Assembly (NCBI GenBank): GCA_025361335.1
Contig: JANYAK010000003.1
Location: forward strand, 47,341-111,340
Source: Coriobacteriia bacterium
GTDB lineage: Bacteria; Actinomycetota; Coriobacteriia; Anaerosomatales; PALSA-660
Direction of reading: 5' to 3'
DNA length: 64,000 nucleotides
Below are positions 7,705 through 16,652 of this stretch, in pieces. Each line of letters opens with the position of its first letter. Position 1 is the first letter of the stretch. The notes under the pieces are model-generated. The model made no database searches and had not been told where the DNA came from. It worked only from the letters and a program-made list of their open reading frames with translations. The position numbers and the translations under genes were made by a program.

Positions 7705-9828
7705 CTAGTCGATTCCTTCCCCAAGCGCGTCCAATGCCTCCGTCAGGACGAGCCATTCGCGCTCCAGCTCGGCGATCCGGGCCTTCAACTCGCTGTACTC
7801 CCCCATGGCCGCATCGAACAGCTCGGGGCGCGCATAGGTCGAGCTGTCGCCGAGTGCCGCGACCAGCTCATCGTATCTCGCTTGAGCCACGGACAGTTCG
7901 GCATCGACGACGCCGAGACGCAGCTTCTCCGTCCGCCCCGCCCGATACGCCCGCTGCCGCGCCTCAGCCTCAGCCCTCTTCTGTTCCTTCGTCTTCGGCC
8001 CGCTCACCGGAGCGGTCACCACCGCCTCGGGCGCACGCTGCACCGGTGCGGCCCCGCCTGCGCCGCTGTGCTTCCTGCGAGGGGTGCCGGGGGCGCCGCC
8101 GCGAACACTCTGCGGCGCCGACTCCTTCCGCGTGGGGGTGGCCTCGGTCGCCGCAGCCTGGAGAGCAGCGGCGCCCCCGGCACCCCCGGACGAGGTCGAA
8201 GCGCCGGACCCCGCAGCGCCCGCAGCCGCATTCTTCTTCCACAGGTAGTAGTCGTAGTCCCCGTCGTAGAGCGTGACCGCGCCGTCCACCACCTCGACGA
8301 TCTTGTTGGCGACGGCGCGGATGAGATGCCTGTCGTGCGTGATGAGCGCGATCGACCCGGTGAAGGCCACCAGCGCCTGCTCCAGCACGTCCCGCGCCCG
8401 GATGTCCAGGTGGTTCGTCGGCTCGTCCAGGCACAGCAGCGGCGCCGGTCGAACGAGCATCTTGGCCAATGCCAGGCGGGACCGCTCCCCACCCGACAGC
8501 ACCACCACCTTCTTGTCCACGTCGTCCCTCACGAACAGGAACGCGCCCGCCAGGGATCTGACCTGCGACTGCGTCCAACCCGGCGCCACACCGTCAAGCT
8601 CGGCGAACACGGTCTTCCTCGCGTCGAGCGACTCGAGCTGGTGCTGGGCGAAGTACGCCACGGAGACATGCTCGCCCAGGGTGCGCGATCCCGCGTCGGG
8701 CTGAAGCACTCCGGCGAGCATCTTGAGCAGGGTCGACTTGCCTGCGCCGTTGGGGCCGACGAGCGCCACCTTGTCGCCGCGATACAGCGAGAAGTCGAGC
8801 GCATCGTAGACCCGCAGGTCGCCGTACGACTTCGCCACGCCCTCCAGCGCGATGACCATATCCCCAGTGCGCGGTGGCTGGGGGAACTTGAACCGGACCC
8901 TCGGGCCTTCCGGCGGCAGCTCGATACGCTCCACCTTCGCGAGCGACTTCACCCGGCTCTGGACCTGACGAGACTTGGTGTTCTTGTAGCGGAAGCGCTC
9001 GATGAACCGCTCGGTCTCCGCGATCTTGCGGTCCTGGTTCTTCTTCTCGGCGGCCAGGCGCTCCAGCGAGTCCGCTTTCTGGTCCTGATAGGCCTCGTAG
9101 TCGCCCGCGTACGACACCAGGCGTCCGCGGTCGATCTCGACCACGTGGTCGACAAGGCCGTTCATGAACGCCCGGTCGTGGCTGACGAGCACGATGGCGC
9201 CGTCGTAGGAGCGCAGGAAGTTCTCCAGCCACGTGACGGCCTCGAGATCCAGGTGGTTCGTCGGCTCGTCAAGAAGCAGCACGTCGGGTTGCGTGAGCAG
9301 CAGCTTGGCCAGCGCGATCCGCATCAGCCAGCCACCGGAGAACTCGTCCGTCATGCGCGTGAAGTCGCGTTCCTTGAAGCCGAGCCCCGTCAGCACCGCC
9401 TTGGCGTCCGCCTCGATGGTGTAGCCGCCCAGGTGCTCGAAGCGGTCCCGAAGACGACCGTACTCACTCAGCAGGCGCTCCTGCTCGACGGGATCTTCTT
9501 CGTCGGAGATGTCCTCTTCCAGCACGGTCAGCCGATGCTCGATCGACGTGATCTCCGAGGCGACGGTAAGCACTTCGGCCAGCAGCATGCGGCCGCGCAT
9601 CTCGATGGCCTCCTGCTTCAGGTAGCCGATGACGGCGTCCTTGGCCGAGGTGACCACCCCGGCGTCCGGCTCCTGCTCTCGGGCGATGATCTCCATCAGC
9701 GTCGTCTTGCCCGCTCCGTTGGGCCCGACCAGCGCGACACGCGCCCTGCCCCCGATATGTAGCGACACGTCCCGGAACAGGACGCGGTCGCCGAAGGACT
9801 TCTCTATGCCGTGCAGGGTGAGGGACAT
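7705..9828 (-). CDS. ABC-F family ATPase (Uup/YdiF-like, ribosome-associated)
   Basis: Soluble protein with two ABC ATPase domains and no transmembrane segments, so not a transporter. Domain 1 has GPNGAGKTT and [19 protein letters not shown]; the ABC-F linker ([26 protein letters not shown]) follows; domain 2 has [24 protein letters not shown] and DEPTNHLDI. Residues ~525-625 are a long Ala/Gly/Pro-rich spacer, and the tail (~630-707) is a coiled coil as in Uup/YdiF. ABC-F proteins act on stalled ribosomes; which subfamily is not certain. The start is ATG at 9828 (707 aa); the track ORF extends into upstream sequence. A TACACT lies seven bases before the ATG with no ribosome site, suggesting a leaderless mRNA. 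Confidence 0.9.
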   Translation of the reverse strand: MSLTLHGIEKSFGDRVLFRDVSLHIGGRARVALVGPNGAGKTTLMEIIAREQEPDAGVVTSAKDAVIGYLKQEAIEMRGRMLLAEVLTVASEITSIEHRLTVLEEDISDEEDPVEQERLLSEYGRLRDRFEHLGGYTIEADAKAVLTGLGFKERDFTRMTDEFSGGWLMRIALAKLLLTQPDVLLLDEPTNHLDLEAVTWLENFLRSYDGAIVLVSHDRAFMNGLVDHVVEIDRGRLVSYAGDYEAYQDQKADSLERLAAEKKNQDRKIAETERFIERFRYKNTKSRQVQSRVKSLAKVERIELPPEGPRVRFKFPQPPRTGDMVIALEGVAKSYGDLRVYDALDFSLYRGDKVALVGPNGAGKSTLLKMLAGVLQPDAGSRTLGEHVSVAYFAQHQLESLDARKTVFAELDGVAPGWTQSQVRSLAGAFLFVRDDVDKKVVVLSGGERSRLALAKMLVRPAPLLCLDEPTNHLDIRARDVLEQALVAFTGSIALITHDRHLIRAVANKIVEVVDGAVTLYDGDYDYYLWKKNAAAGAAGSGASTSSGGAGGAAALQAAATEATPTRKESAPQSVRGGAPGTPRRKHSGAGGAAPVQRAPEAVVTAPVSGPKTKEQKRAEAEARQRAYRAGRTEKLRLGVVDAELSVAQARYDELVAALGDSSTYARPELFDAAMGEYSELKARIAELEREWLVLTEALDALGEGID

Positions 9829-9902
9829 GCGTGAGAGTGTAGCAGGGCGCCCCTGTGGACGCCCTGCCGGACAACATCGTAGGCGAGTTCCCGCCAGCCG
9901 GC

Positions 9903-10715
9903 TCAGGTGATGTCGAACACCCGTCTCACGTCGAGCGCCAGCATGGCACCGAGTCCCACCAGCGCATACCCGGCCATCCAGCCGTAGTCGACGAGCATCC
10001 CGGACTGGTACGTCTCCTTGAAGACCAGCCAGTTGAATGCCGCGTCGGACACGGCGACGAGCGTCACTCCGGCCGCGACCGCCCACCATGGCCATCCGAG
10101 CCGGCCGCCCTGCAGGTGCCTGATGGTGAGCACTATCGCCAAAGCCGGCCCCAGCAGCAGCACGAGGTCCGCCGCGGGGTATGCGATCGTGAGGACGCGC
10201 TCCGCGAGGCTGACCTCCGCGTCGGCCAGCACCGGCTGGATGAACACCCCGAAGAGGCCGATCCCCAGCGCCACGGACACCACGCCCGCGACGATCACGG
10301 GGTTGCGCAGGCTGACGAGCCCACGGTACGCCATCGCGGCGAGAATGAGGCCCACACCGAACAGCGCGTACTGCGACAGGTAGAACACATCGGGGAGACC
10401 GGGGAACGGCACCTCGCCCGACTTCGTGGCGAGCTCGTAGTACGCGAACGCTATGTCTCCGAGCGCGAACAGGCCGACGCCCCCCGCGATCAGCATCCAC
10501 TGGGTCCGCAGGGGCTCTCCCCTATCGAAGCTCAGTGCAGTGCTGAGGGCGGCGATGGCGGCGGTCCCGATGACCAGGATGCCCCCGATGTCGCTGACGG
10601 CGGTCGAGACGCTGTCGCCGGTCGGCCAGAACGTCATGAAGGCGGCGATCCCGCCGATGGCGACCACCATGGCCGCCGCGTATATCAGGGTGCGTCGACT
10701 CACCGAGGCCATCAT
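9903..10715 (-). CDS. Eight-helix integral membrane protein of unknown function
   Basis: 270 residues with about eight predicted transmembrane helices. There is an apparent two-fold internal repeat: helices 3-4 ([14 protein letters not shown] ... [18 protein letters not shown]) resemble helices 7-8 ([15 protein letters not shown] ... [16 protein letters not shown]). Similar membrane regions occur as the sensor half of some histidine kinases and GGDEF proteins, but here there is no cytoplasmic signalling domain. Its ATG overlaps the stop of the small upstream gene (ATGATG), so the two are made together. I do not recognise a specific function. Confidence 0.75.
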   Translation of the reverse strand: MMASVSRRTLIYAAAMVVAIGGIAAFMTFWPTGDSVSTAVSDIGGILVIGTAAIAALSTALSFDRGEPLRTQWMLIAGGVGLFALGDIAFAYYELATKSGEVPFPGLPDVFYLSQYALFGVGLILAAMAYRGLVSLRNPVIVAGVVSVALGIGLFGVFIQPVLADAEVSLAERVLTIAYPAADLVLLLGPALAIVLTIRHLQGGRLGWPWWAVAAGVTLVAVSDAAFNWLVFKETYQSGMLVDYGWMAGYALVGLGAMLALDVRRVFDIT

Positions 10716-10942
10716 CGGGCACCACTTTCTATCCTTGTCAGCAAGTCGTCCACGGTCGAGCGGCCCGCCACCGGACTGAGCACGCGCCTGATATTGGCCT
10801 CGATAGCCGGAAGGTCGTCAAGAACCAGTTCGTCAGCGGTCTTGCCCATGGAGATCGCGCTGGCCCGGACGCACGTGTCCGCGACGATCCTCCCGGTGTA
10901 CGGCTCAAGAACCTCTGTGACCACAGCGAACAAGCTCGCCAT
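10712..10942 (-). CDS. Small conserved-looking cytoplasmic protein paired with the eight-helix membrane protein
   Basis: 76 residues, soluble, mostly helical and acidic: MASLFAVVTEVLEPYTGRIVADTCVRASAISMGKTADELVLDDLPAIEANIRRVL. No known domain recognised. Start chosen as ATG 10942 just after a run of G (AAAGGGGGGGGC ATG); the track start further up is in non-coding-looking sequence. The overlap of its stop with the next gene's start argues that it is real and works with that membrane protein, perhaps as a cytoplasmic partner. That role is inference. Confidence 0.65.
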   Translation of the reverse strand: MASLFAVVTEVLEPYTGRIVADTCVRASAISMGKTADELVLDDLPAIEANIRRVLSPVAGRSTVDDLLTRIESGAR

Positions 10943-11097
10943 GCCCCCCCCTTTCGTCCCCCCACGATCCCGAGGGCGGTCTCGCCCTCGGCGCCACCCA
11001 GGAGGGCGCACCTCCATATTGCCAGAATCCGGACTCCTGCGCATCGCGGGTGCTCACCGCGCTGGGTCGCCACTGCCGTTCACATGCGGCGACGTGA

Positions 11098-11124
11098 AAG
11101 GGCGGCCCCATCGGGACCGCCCTT
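11098..11124 (-). terminator. Intrinsic terminator hairpin after the cold-shock gene
   Basis: AAGGGCGG(T)CCC-GATG-GGG(C)CCGCCCTT forms a strong stem about 35 bases past the csp stop. It is followed by TT then mixed sequence, as is common in high-GC terminators. Confidence 0.7.
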
Positions 11125-11157
11125 CCGCACTGCGATATGAGTCGCGAAGCTCGAGAA

Positions 11158-11361
11158 CTAGAGCTTGCGGACGTTGCTCGCCTGCTGCTTGCCGTTCTGC
11201 CCCGTCGTGATGTCGAACGCCACGGCCTGGCCCTCATCGAGGGTCTTGAAGCCGTCCCCCTGGATCTCCGAGAAGTGCACGAAGACGTCGTCCCCACCGT
11301 CATGCGAGATGAAGCCATAGCCCTTGTCCGGATTGAACCACTTAACGGTACCTTCAGCCAT
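11158..11361 (-). CDS. Cold-shock protein (CspA family)
   Basis: 67-residue single OB-fold RNA chaperone. The nucleic-acid binding motifs [11 protein letters not shown] (RNP1, usually KGFGFI) and VFVHFSEI (RNP2) are present, with the usual GTVKWFN start. Start ATG 11361; the 5' leader carries a GCCCCCTGGGGGC palindrome just upstream of the ribosome site that could fold and tune translation, as known for other csp mRNAs. It stands alone between a terminator and a divergent promoter region. Confidence 0.95.
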   Translation of the reverse strand: MAEGTVKWFNPDKGYGFISHDGGDDVFVHFSEIQGDGFKTLDEGQAVAFDITTGQNGKQQASNVRKL

Positions 11362-11503
11362 TCCTAACCTACCTATCCGCCCCCTGGGGGCAACACAAGC
11401 GCCCCGACTACCCAGCCGCACCCCTCTTCAGGTACAGGCTTAGAAATTGCGCGGGTAGTCGAAACCGCCAACTTCAGGGCCACGTATTGGCCCGTGGGCG
11501 TAG

Positions 11504-11535
11504 TGTACGCGAATGTCCATCGGTTGTCGCGTACA
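11504..11535. promoter_or_regulatory. Nine-base inverted repeat between divergent csp and HEAT-repeat genes
   Basis: TGTACGCGA-N14-TCGCGTACA, perfect over nine bases, in the 256-base gap between the divergent csp and HEAT genes. The length and spacing suit a dimeric regulator bound on one face of the helix. It could serve either gene; the regulator is unknown. The remainder of this gap shows only weak promoter candidates. Confidence 0.5.
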
Positions 11536-11617
11536 AGTTGCGGACGAAAGGAAGACCAGCGTCCGGTGTGCTTGCGGCCCGTTCCCCTACGTGGTGTGAT
11601 GTGGCCCGGAGGCACAC

Positions 11618-13579
11618 ATGGACGAGGCTGGGATCCTGGAGTCCGTCGTCAGGAACATGGGGGCTGCGTGGCGGATGATCCGCCTGTATCCCGCCTCCAG
11701 CCCCCTGCGCCTGCAGGCCGCCCAGGCGGTCTGCGACTCCATCGAGGCATACATCGAGGCGGGCCCCTCGCTGCGGCTCGTCGTGGTCCCGGAAGGATTC
11801 GTCCTTCGAGGCATCGATGGCCTCCTGACGGCCCCCGGCATCCCCGAGGTCTCGGACGCGCTGGCCTCGCACAGCACGGCCGAGGTGCGATTCGATGCCA
11901 CGCCGCTCGCGGCCGAGGTCATCGCCTTCCTCACGGCGGTCCAGCTTCAGCCCCATGAGCTGGAGGGGACGAACGGCCTGGTCGGCCAGCTCGCCGCGTC
12001 CGGGGTCGGCGCGATCAAGGTCGTGCCGGTGGCCATCTCCCGTGTCGAAGCCACCCTCGAGATCCCCGAGGATGAAGCCGATTCCTTCCTGGCGGAGCTA
12101 GCCGCCGACTCCGACCGGTTCACCATGTGGCTGCGCTCTCTGCTCACGTACGATGACGAGGCTCTGATCGAAGCGCTGCTCGAGATATCCGTCGCCGCGA
12201 AGGAGCCTGGCATCCTGGCGCGGTCGATGGCCGTCGCCTTCGTCGAGCAGGACACCCGCGGAAAGGACAGGCTCCTCGAGATGTCCGTGGACTTGGCGCC
12301 GCTGCGAACCATCGCCGCCGACATGCTGGCGAACCTCTCGTCAGTCGAGCTCACAGCGGCCATTCGCGGTGGAATACATGGCGCCAATCCGATGGCGATG
12401 TCTGCCGCGCTGACCGGCCTCCCGATGGGCGCCCGCTCGCAGGAGCTCGTCGACGAGACCCTCGAGGCGCTCCACGCCGCGGACGCCGAGTCCGCCGAGA
12501 TCGCGTTTTTGGAGCACATGATCGAGATCCGCCGGACGGCCCCGACGGAGCCGTCGGTCGTCGACAGCCGTCCTGTGTACCGCTCCGTCCTTGAGTCCTC
12601 GCGCCTGCCCGCGGGACCCTTGGCCGCAGTCGGCGACGAGCTGTGCTCGCGCCGGGCTCTCGACGCGGTCGGACTCGCCACGGTCACAGGGCTGCTCTCG
12701 ACCGCGGCGAACATGGATGCATACGGCCGCGTGATCGATGCGCTGGCCCGCTCCATCCCCCACCTCCTCCAGACGGGCAACGCGGACACGGCCGTCCTCA
12801 TCGTTCGGACTTTGGGTGACGCCCAGATCCGCCCTTCCCGATCGTGGCCCGACCTGGACGCGACACACGCGCACGCGGTCGACCAGGCATGCGGAGTCGC
12901 ATCCATGGCGGCCCTGGTCGCCGGACCGTACGACGAGGAGACATGCGCCGCTCACGCGCGCGAGCTCGTCTCCCTTGGAGGCGAGAAGGCCGCGTGGAAC
13001 TTGGCTGATGCCGCTCTGACCTCGGACGCCGATTCGGCCATGTCCTGCGCTGAGACGGTTCTGGGGCGCAGGCTGCCCGAGCTGCTGGCTCCCAAGGCGC
13101 TCAGCGCCGATGCCCGCCATGCGGCCCGCTTGGCGGAGCTGTTCGCACGCGATGGCGGCCCGCGCTGCATGCAGGCGCTGGGCCTGCTGGTGGGCCACTC
13201 GGATGAGCGCGTGCGCACCGCTTCCGCAAAGGGGATCTGTGCGGCCGGGGGAAGCGGGCGGACCACATACGGCCCGGGCCTGCTGCGCGATGCCTCCCCC
13301 ACCGTCAGCCTCGTCACCGTCAGTGCACTGGGCCGCGCGGGCGGGGACGACGTGACCGCGATGCTCGCGAGCCGCCTGGCCGAGATCGCCAGCGACTCCG
13401 AGCTGTCGCTGGCCCGCGAGATCATCGCAGCTCTCTCACGCTCCGCGTCCGACACCGCCCGTGCCGCCTTGACGCGGGTCGCTGAACACACGCCGATCTT
13501 CCAGAGGCGCAAGACCGTGGAGATCCGGAACCTGGCGAAGCGTGCACTCGCGTCGATGACGGACAGGGGGGCCGAGTAG
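11618..13579 (+). CDS. HEAT-repeat-like helical protein of unknown function
   Basis: 653 residues, soluble, with an Ala/Leu-rich helical repeat character. HEAT-like units are clear in the C-terminal third (LLVGHSDERVRTASAKGICAAGG, LLRDASPTVSLVTVSALGRAGG). The N-terminus has RLYPASSPLRLQAAQAV, which resembles the RLYPPEHPTHREKIQDLAAAV of the next gene, so both share an N-terminal module. No catalytic motif seen. Start ATG with GGAGG five bases upstream. The next gene begins at the base after its stop, so they form an operon; a role as a scaffold for the HD protein is inference. Confidence 0.8.
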   Translation: MDEAGILESVVRNMGAAWRMIRLYPASSPLRLQAAQAVCDSIEAYIEAGPSLRLVVVPEGFVLRGIDGLLTAPGIPEVSDALASHSTAEVRFDATPLAAEVIAFLTAVQLQPHELEGTNGLVGQLAASGVGAIKVVPVAISRVEATLEIPEDEADSFLAELAADSDRFTMWLRSLLTYDDEALIEALLEISVAAKEPGILARSMAVAFVEQDTRGKDRLLEMSVDLAPLRTIAADMLANLSSVELTAAIRGGIHGANPMAMSAALTGLPMGARSQELVDETLEALHAADAESAEIAFLEHMIEIRRTAPTEPSVVDSRPVYRSVLESSRLPAGPLAAVGDELCSRRALDAVGLATVTGLLSTAANMDAYGRVIDALARSIPHLLQTGNADTAVLIVRTLGDAQIRPSRSWPDLDATHAHAVDQACGVASMAALVAGPYDEETCAAHARELVSLGGEKAAWNLADAALTSDADSAMSCAETVLGRRLPELLAPKALSADARHAARLAELFARDGGPRCMQALGLLVGHSDERVRTASAKGICAAGGSGRTTYGPGLLRDASPTVSLVTVSALGRAGGDDVTAMLASRLAEIASDSELSLAREIIAALSRSASDTARAALTRVAEHTPIFQRRKTVEIRNLAKRALASMTDRGAE

Positions 13580-14896
13580 ATGGGCGCCGCGGACATCACC
13601 CACGCGCTCGCGGCGTCGCGCAGGGCCGTTCGCCTGTATCCGCCGGAGCACCCCACGCACCGCGAGAAGATCCAAGACCTCGCTGCGGCCGTGGTCGCCG
13701 AGGTGGATGTGCGGCCGCTGACGCTCAACCTGCGCCAAGGGCGCCTGTACGTCGACAGCGATGTCATCACCGACTCGGGACCCTCCACGCGCGCGCTGGC
13801 CGAGGCCATGGCGGCCCGAAGGCTGGAGAGCCTCACGTTTCACATGGGGTTCAGCACGACCGACGCAACCGGGCTCAGCGAGGTACTCATCCTTCTGCCC
13901 TCTCCCGAACTCGACGCCGTTGCTGAACTTGAGGCGCGTGACGTCCGCGCCGTCACGGTCTCCGCCCTGGAGGACGACTCGCTTCAGAAGGCTGAGGAGC
14001 GAGACAGACGCCGCGAAGCGGACCGCGCGCTGTACCGACGCGCGCTCTCCGGCTTCCGCGACACCATCGTCGCGCTCGGGGGGACCGAACCCGTCGACGG
14101 AGGGGAGGCACGCCGCGCGGTCGCGTCCCTGGTCGCTCGGGTCGCGGAGTCCCCGGGTTCGCTCCTCGCTCTGACGACCATGATCAGTCACGGCGAACGC
14201 CTGCCGGCGCATTCCGTGCGCGTCATGCTGCTCTCCTTGGTTCTCGGTCATCGTCTCGGACTCGGCGACCGAGAGCTTCTATCCCTGGGCATGGCGGCTC
14301 TCATGCACGACACCGGGGAGGCGCTGGCGACCGAGACCGGCGCGCCGGCGGACACAGAGGCTGTGCGCTTGGACCACCCGGCTCTGGGCGCCGCGGCCTT
14401 GGGGTCACTGCCCGACGAGGACTGTGCGGCCATGATCGTCGCGCTGGAGCATCACATGGGCGTCGACGGAACCGGCTGGCCCACCCGGCAAGAGGGCGGC
14501 CGTCCGCACCCCTACAGCCGGATCGTCGCGGTGACCGATCGATACGACGATCTGACGCGGAAGGAAGACGGCTCGGCGCTGATGCCGGACGCAGCGGTCG
14601 CCCAATTGCTCCGTGAGGCCTCCGGCGGGCCGCTCGACCCCGTGTTCGCGCGCCTTCTCACCCAGGCACTGGGGGTCTTCCCCATCGGCACCACGGTCCG
14701 GCTGTCGGACCACACCATCGCCGTGGTCCGCGACCCTGGCGACGACCCGTTGCGTCCGACGATCGTCCCCGTCTTGGACCCGGATGGCGTGACTCTGCCG
14801 GCATCCGACGGCTTCGACCTGCGGGACGACCCGCGCCTGATAGTCGAGATCGTCGTCCCCTCTCTGGTCGGCGTGCACCCTGCGGACGAGTTGTAA
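13580..14896 (+). CDS. HD-GYP-like phosphohydrolase with degenerate GYP motif
   Basis: 438 residues. The N-terminal ~120 residues share the RLYPxxxP module with the upstream HEAT protein. The central region is an HD domain: MAALMHDTGEAL (HD pair), LDHPALGAAAL (HP of HD-GYP), LEHHMGVDGTGWP and SRIVAVTDRYDDLT. In true HD-GYP cyclic-di-GMP phosphodiesterases the motif reads HHExxDGxGYP; here HHE is HHM and GYP is GWP, so the substrate may differ or activity may be changed. The C-terminus matches the family's FPIGTxVRLSD-type beta barrel. Metal-dependent activity is likely but unproven. Confidence 0.82.
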   Translation: MGAADITHALAASRRAVRLYPPEHPTHREKIQDLAAAVVAEVDVRPLTLNLRQGRLYVDSDVITDSGPSTRALAEAMAARRLESLTFHMGFSTTDATGLSEVLILLPSPELDAVAELEARDVRAVTVSALEDDSLQKAEERDRRREADRALYRRALSGFRDTIVALGGTEPVDGGEARRAVASLVARVAESPGSLLALTTMISHGERLPAHSVRVMLLSLVLGHRLGLGDRELLSLGMAALMHDTGEALATETGAPADTEAVRLDHPALGAAALGSLPDEDCAAMIVALEHHMGVDGTGWPTRQEGGRPHPYSRIVAVTDRYDDLTRKEDGSALMPDAAVAQLLREASGGPLDPVFARLLTQALGVFPIGTTVRLSDHTIAVVRDPGDDPLRPTIVPVLDPDGVTLPASDGFDLRDDPRLIVEIVVPSLVGVHPADEL

Positions 14897-14970
14897 CCCC
14901 GGCCGGGAAGCACGAGCACCGTCGCCGCTCCGTACGCCATGCCGGAGCCCCCACGCCCCGGGCGAATGCG

Positions 14971-16035
14971 CTATCTGCGGATGAAGACCGGGTCCCCGAC
15001 GTTGACGCGACCGTAGAGATCATGGATCGCGCTGGGCATCATCCGCATGCATCCGTGACTCGCGTGGGTTCCGATGCTGCTGTACTCACTCCGAGGAATG
15101 CCATGGAGGAACACGCCCGGGTAGTTGATCCCGATCTTGCGGTCCCCCATGGGATTGCCACGCCCTCCGGGGATGACGTCAGGCATGTTCGCCGACCACG
15201 CGGAGTGCGGGTTGATCCAGGGGGCGTTGGCCTGCTTCTTCGCGATCTTGAAGTCGCCCTTGGGCGTGGGCCATGCGGGCTGGCCGGGCGCGCAGGGGTA
15301 CTCCGTGACCAACTCCGCGCCGTTGTACAAGTAGACGCGGCACTGGGACAGCGACACGACGATGGCGGTCTTGAAGCTCGACTCGACGACTCGCGGCGTG
15401 ATGAAGGTGATCGGCATCGATGCGACCCGGCTCGAGGAGGTGATCGCGTCGGCCGAGGTGAGCACGCCCGCGAGCACGTCCACGGCCTTCGTCTGCTCGA
15501 CGGTCGCGCCATACACGGCGGGCGTGATCTGCATACGGTAATCCGCCGTCGGGGTCCGCGTGGCATCGACCGGCTTCCGGTCGACCAGCGTCGCGGTCTG
15601 CTTGACCCATCCGGCCAACACCGTGGTGTCCACGGAGTACTCAGGCCTGACGTCGGCGGGCAACGGCCTGCCGGCGACCCGACTGATCACCCGCGTGAGA
15701 AGAGTCGCCTCATGGCTGGGGGCGTAGGCGTCATCAACCATGGAGTCGACGTCGACCGAGACGATGCCCTTCGGGTCCAGCACCCACGACTTGTTGTCCC
15801 CCGCAACCGTGACCGGCTGCATGACGGGTGTGGACACGGCTTGGTCGATGGTGGCACGCACCTGGGTCTCGGTCATGCCGGCCAGATCGCGCCCCGCCAG
15901 AGTCACTCCCTTGGCCACGATCCCCCGGGACTGGTAGTCAGCGGCTATCGCCCAAGCGGAGGTCACGGAGAACAGGAGCATGAGTGCGGACACGAGGCCC
16001 AGCAGTATCCCTCTTGTGGTGCTTTCGGCCTTCAT
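14971..16035 (-). CDS. L,D-transpeptidase (YkuD) with PG_binding_4-like N-terminal region
   Basis: Cell-wall crosslinking enzyme that forms 3-3 (L,D) peptide links. An N-terminal hydrophobic segment (ILLGLVSALMLLFSVTSAWAIA) acts as signal or anchor; residues ~40-220 look like the PG_binding_4 region; the YkuD domain begins near CRVYLYNGAELVTEYP and has the catalytic motif VFLHGIPRSEYSSIGTHASHGCMRMMPSAI (active Cys in SHGCMR). 354 residues from ATG 16035, which has GAGG six bases upstream; the track start at 16122 is less likely. It converges with the HD gene across a 74-base gap. Confidence 0.92.
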   Translation of the reverse strand: MKAESTTRGILLGLVSALMLLFSVTSAWAIAADYQSRGIVAKGVTLAGRDLAGMTETQVRATIDQAVSTPVMQPVTVAGDNKSWVLDPKGIVSVDVDSMVDDAYAPSHEATLLTRVISRVAGRPLPADVRPEYSVDTTVLAGWVKQTATLVDRKPVDATRTPTADYRMQITPAVYGATVEQTKAVDVLAGVLTSADAITSSSRVASMPITFITPRVVESSFKTAIVVSLSQCRVYLYNGAELVTEYPCAPGQPAWPTPKGDFKIAKKQANAPWINPHSAWSANMPDVIPGGRGNPMGDRKIGINYPGVFLHGIPRSEYSSIGTHASHGCMRMMPSAIHDLYGRVNVGDPVFIRR

Positions 16036-16433
16036 GTACATCCTCATCGCTCGTCTTGGGAACAAGTCACATGTCACGTGCAGACTAACATCAGCGGGCG
16101 ATCCCAGGTCGGAATTGCGCACAGTGGTTCACTGTAGGCCATCGAGCCGTGCGATAACGACGCAAACAACGGGCCATCGCGGGGGCGTCGCCGCGCAGCG
16201 GCCGCACGGCCGCGCAGGAGAAGAGGTCCGCTGACCGGCGTTGACGTAGCCTCACCCAGCATGGTCGCGACCTCCCACTCCGTGCGTGCGAGCAGTTCAG
16301 CCGCCGTCCGATGCGCTTCGAGCAGGTCGCCTGTTTCTCCCGAGCGCACACGCTCGGACGCATCGTCTTGCTCCTGAATGAGGAGGCGCTCGGCAGGCAG
16401 CCACACGGCGCGCGGCGGTCCCAGGCAATAAGA
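16036..16433. other. ~400-base stretch without a convincing gene, upstream of the L,D-transpeptidase
   Basis: Contains a short palindrome ACAGTG-GTT-CACTGT (16121-16135), about 85 bases before the transpeptidase start, which may be an operator. A minus-strand frame reads LPAERLLIQEQDDASERVRSGETGDLLEAHRTAAELLARTEWEVATML, which looks protein-like for about 50 residues but has no proper start or ribosome site and runs into the tRNA; it may be a gene remnant. Confidence 0.4.
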
Positions 16434-16460
16434 GAGGCCCCGGCGCGGTGCCGAGGCCTC
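16434..16460 (-). terminator. Terminator hairpin after tRNA-Val
   Basis: On the minus strand GAGGCCTCGGC-ACCGC-GCCGGGGCCTC, an 11-base stem with one G-T pair, followed by TCTTATT, ten bases past the tRNA 3' end. Confidence 0.75.
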
Positions 16461-16469
16461 GATCGTTGC

Positions 16470-16544
16470 TGGTGGGCCATACTGGATTTGAACCAGTGAC
16501 TTCATCCGTGTGAAGGATGCACTCTCCCGCTGAGTTAATGGCCC
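16470..16544 (-). tRNA. tRNA-Val (anticodon CAC)
   Basis: Cloverleaf folded by eye: acceptor GGGCCAT pairs with ATGGCCC, the CCA end is encoded, the T arm holds GGTTCAAATCC, and the anticodon stem CATCC-TTCACAC-GGATG gives anticodon CAC, reading GUG valine codons. Length is 75 including CCA. Confidence 0.95.
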
Positions 16545-16652
16545 GCTGTGCGCTCCTGGCCCGATGGTGCGACCTTGGCCGGGAGCAGCGAGGGCTATTG
16601 TATACGCACGAGCCCGCGCGCGTGAACCCCAGCGGGGCGGTAGCCTCGTACG

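Noticed and set aside
16091-16480. 129-residue minus ORF overlapping the tRNA-Val 3' end
   Set aside because: Starts inside the tRNA, Arg/Ser/Cys-rich, no ribosome site; a different frame looks slightly more protein-like but is also not convincing.
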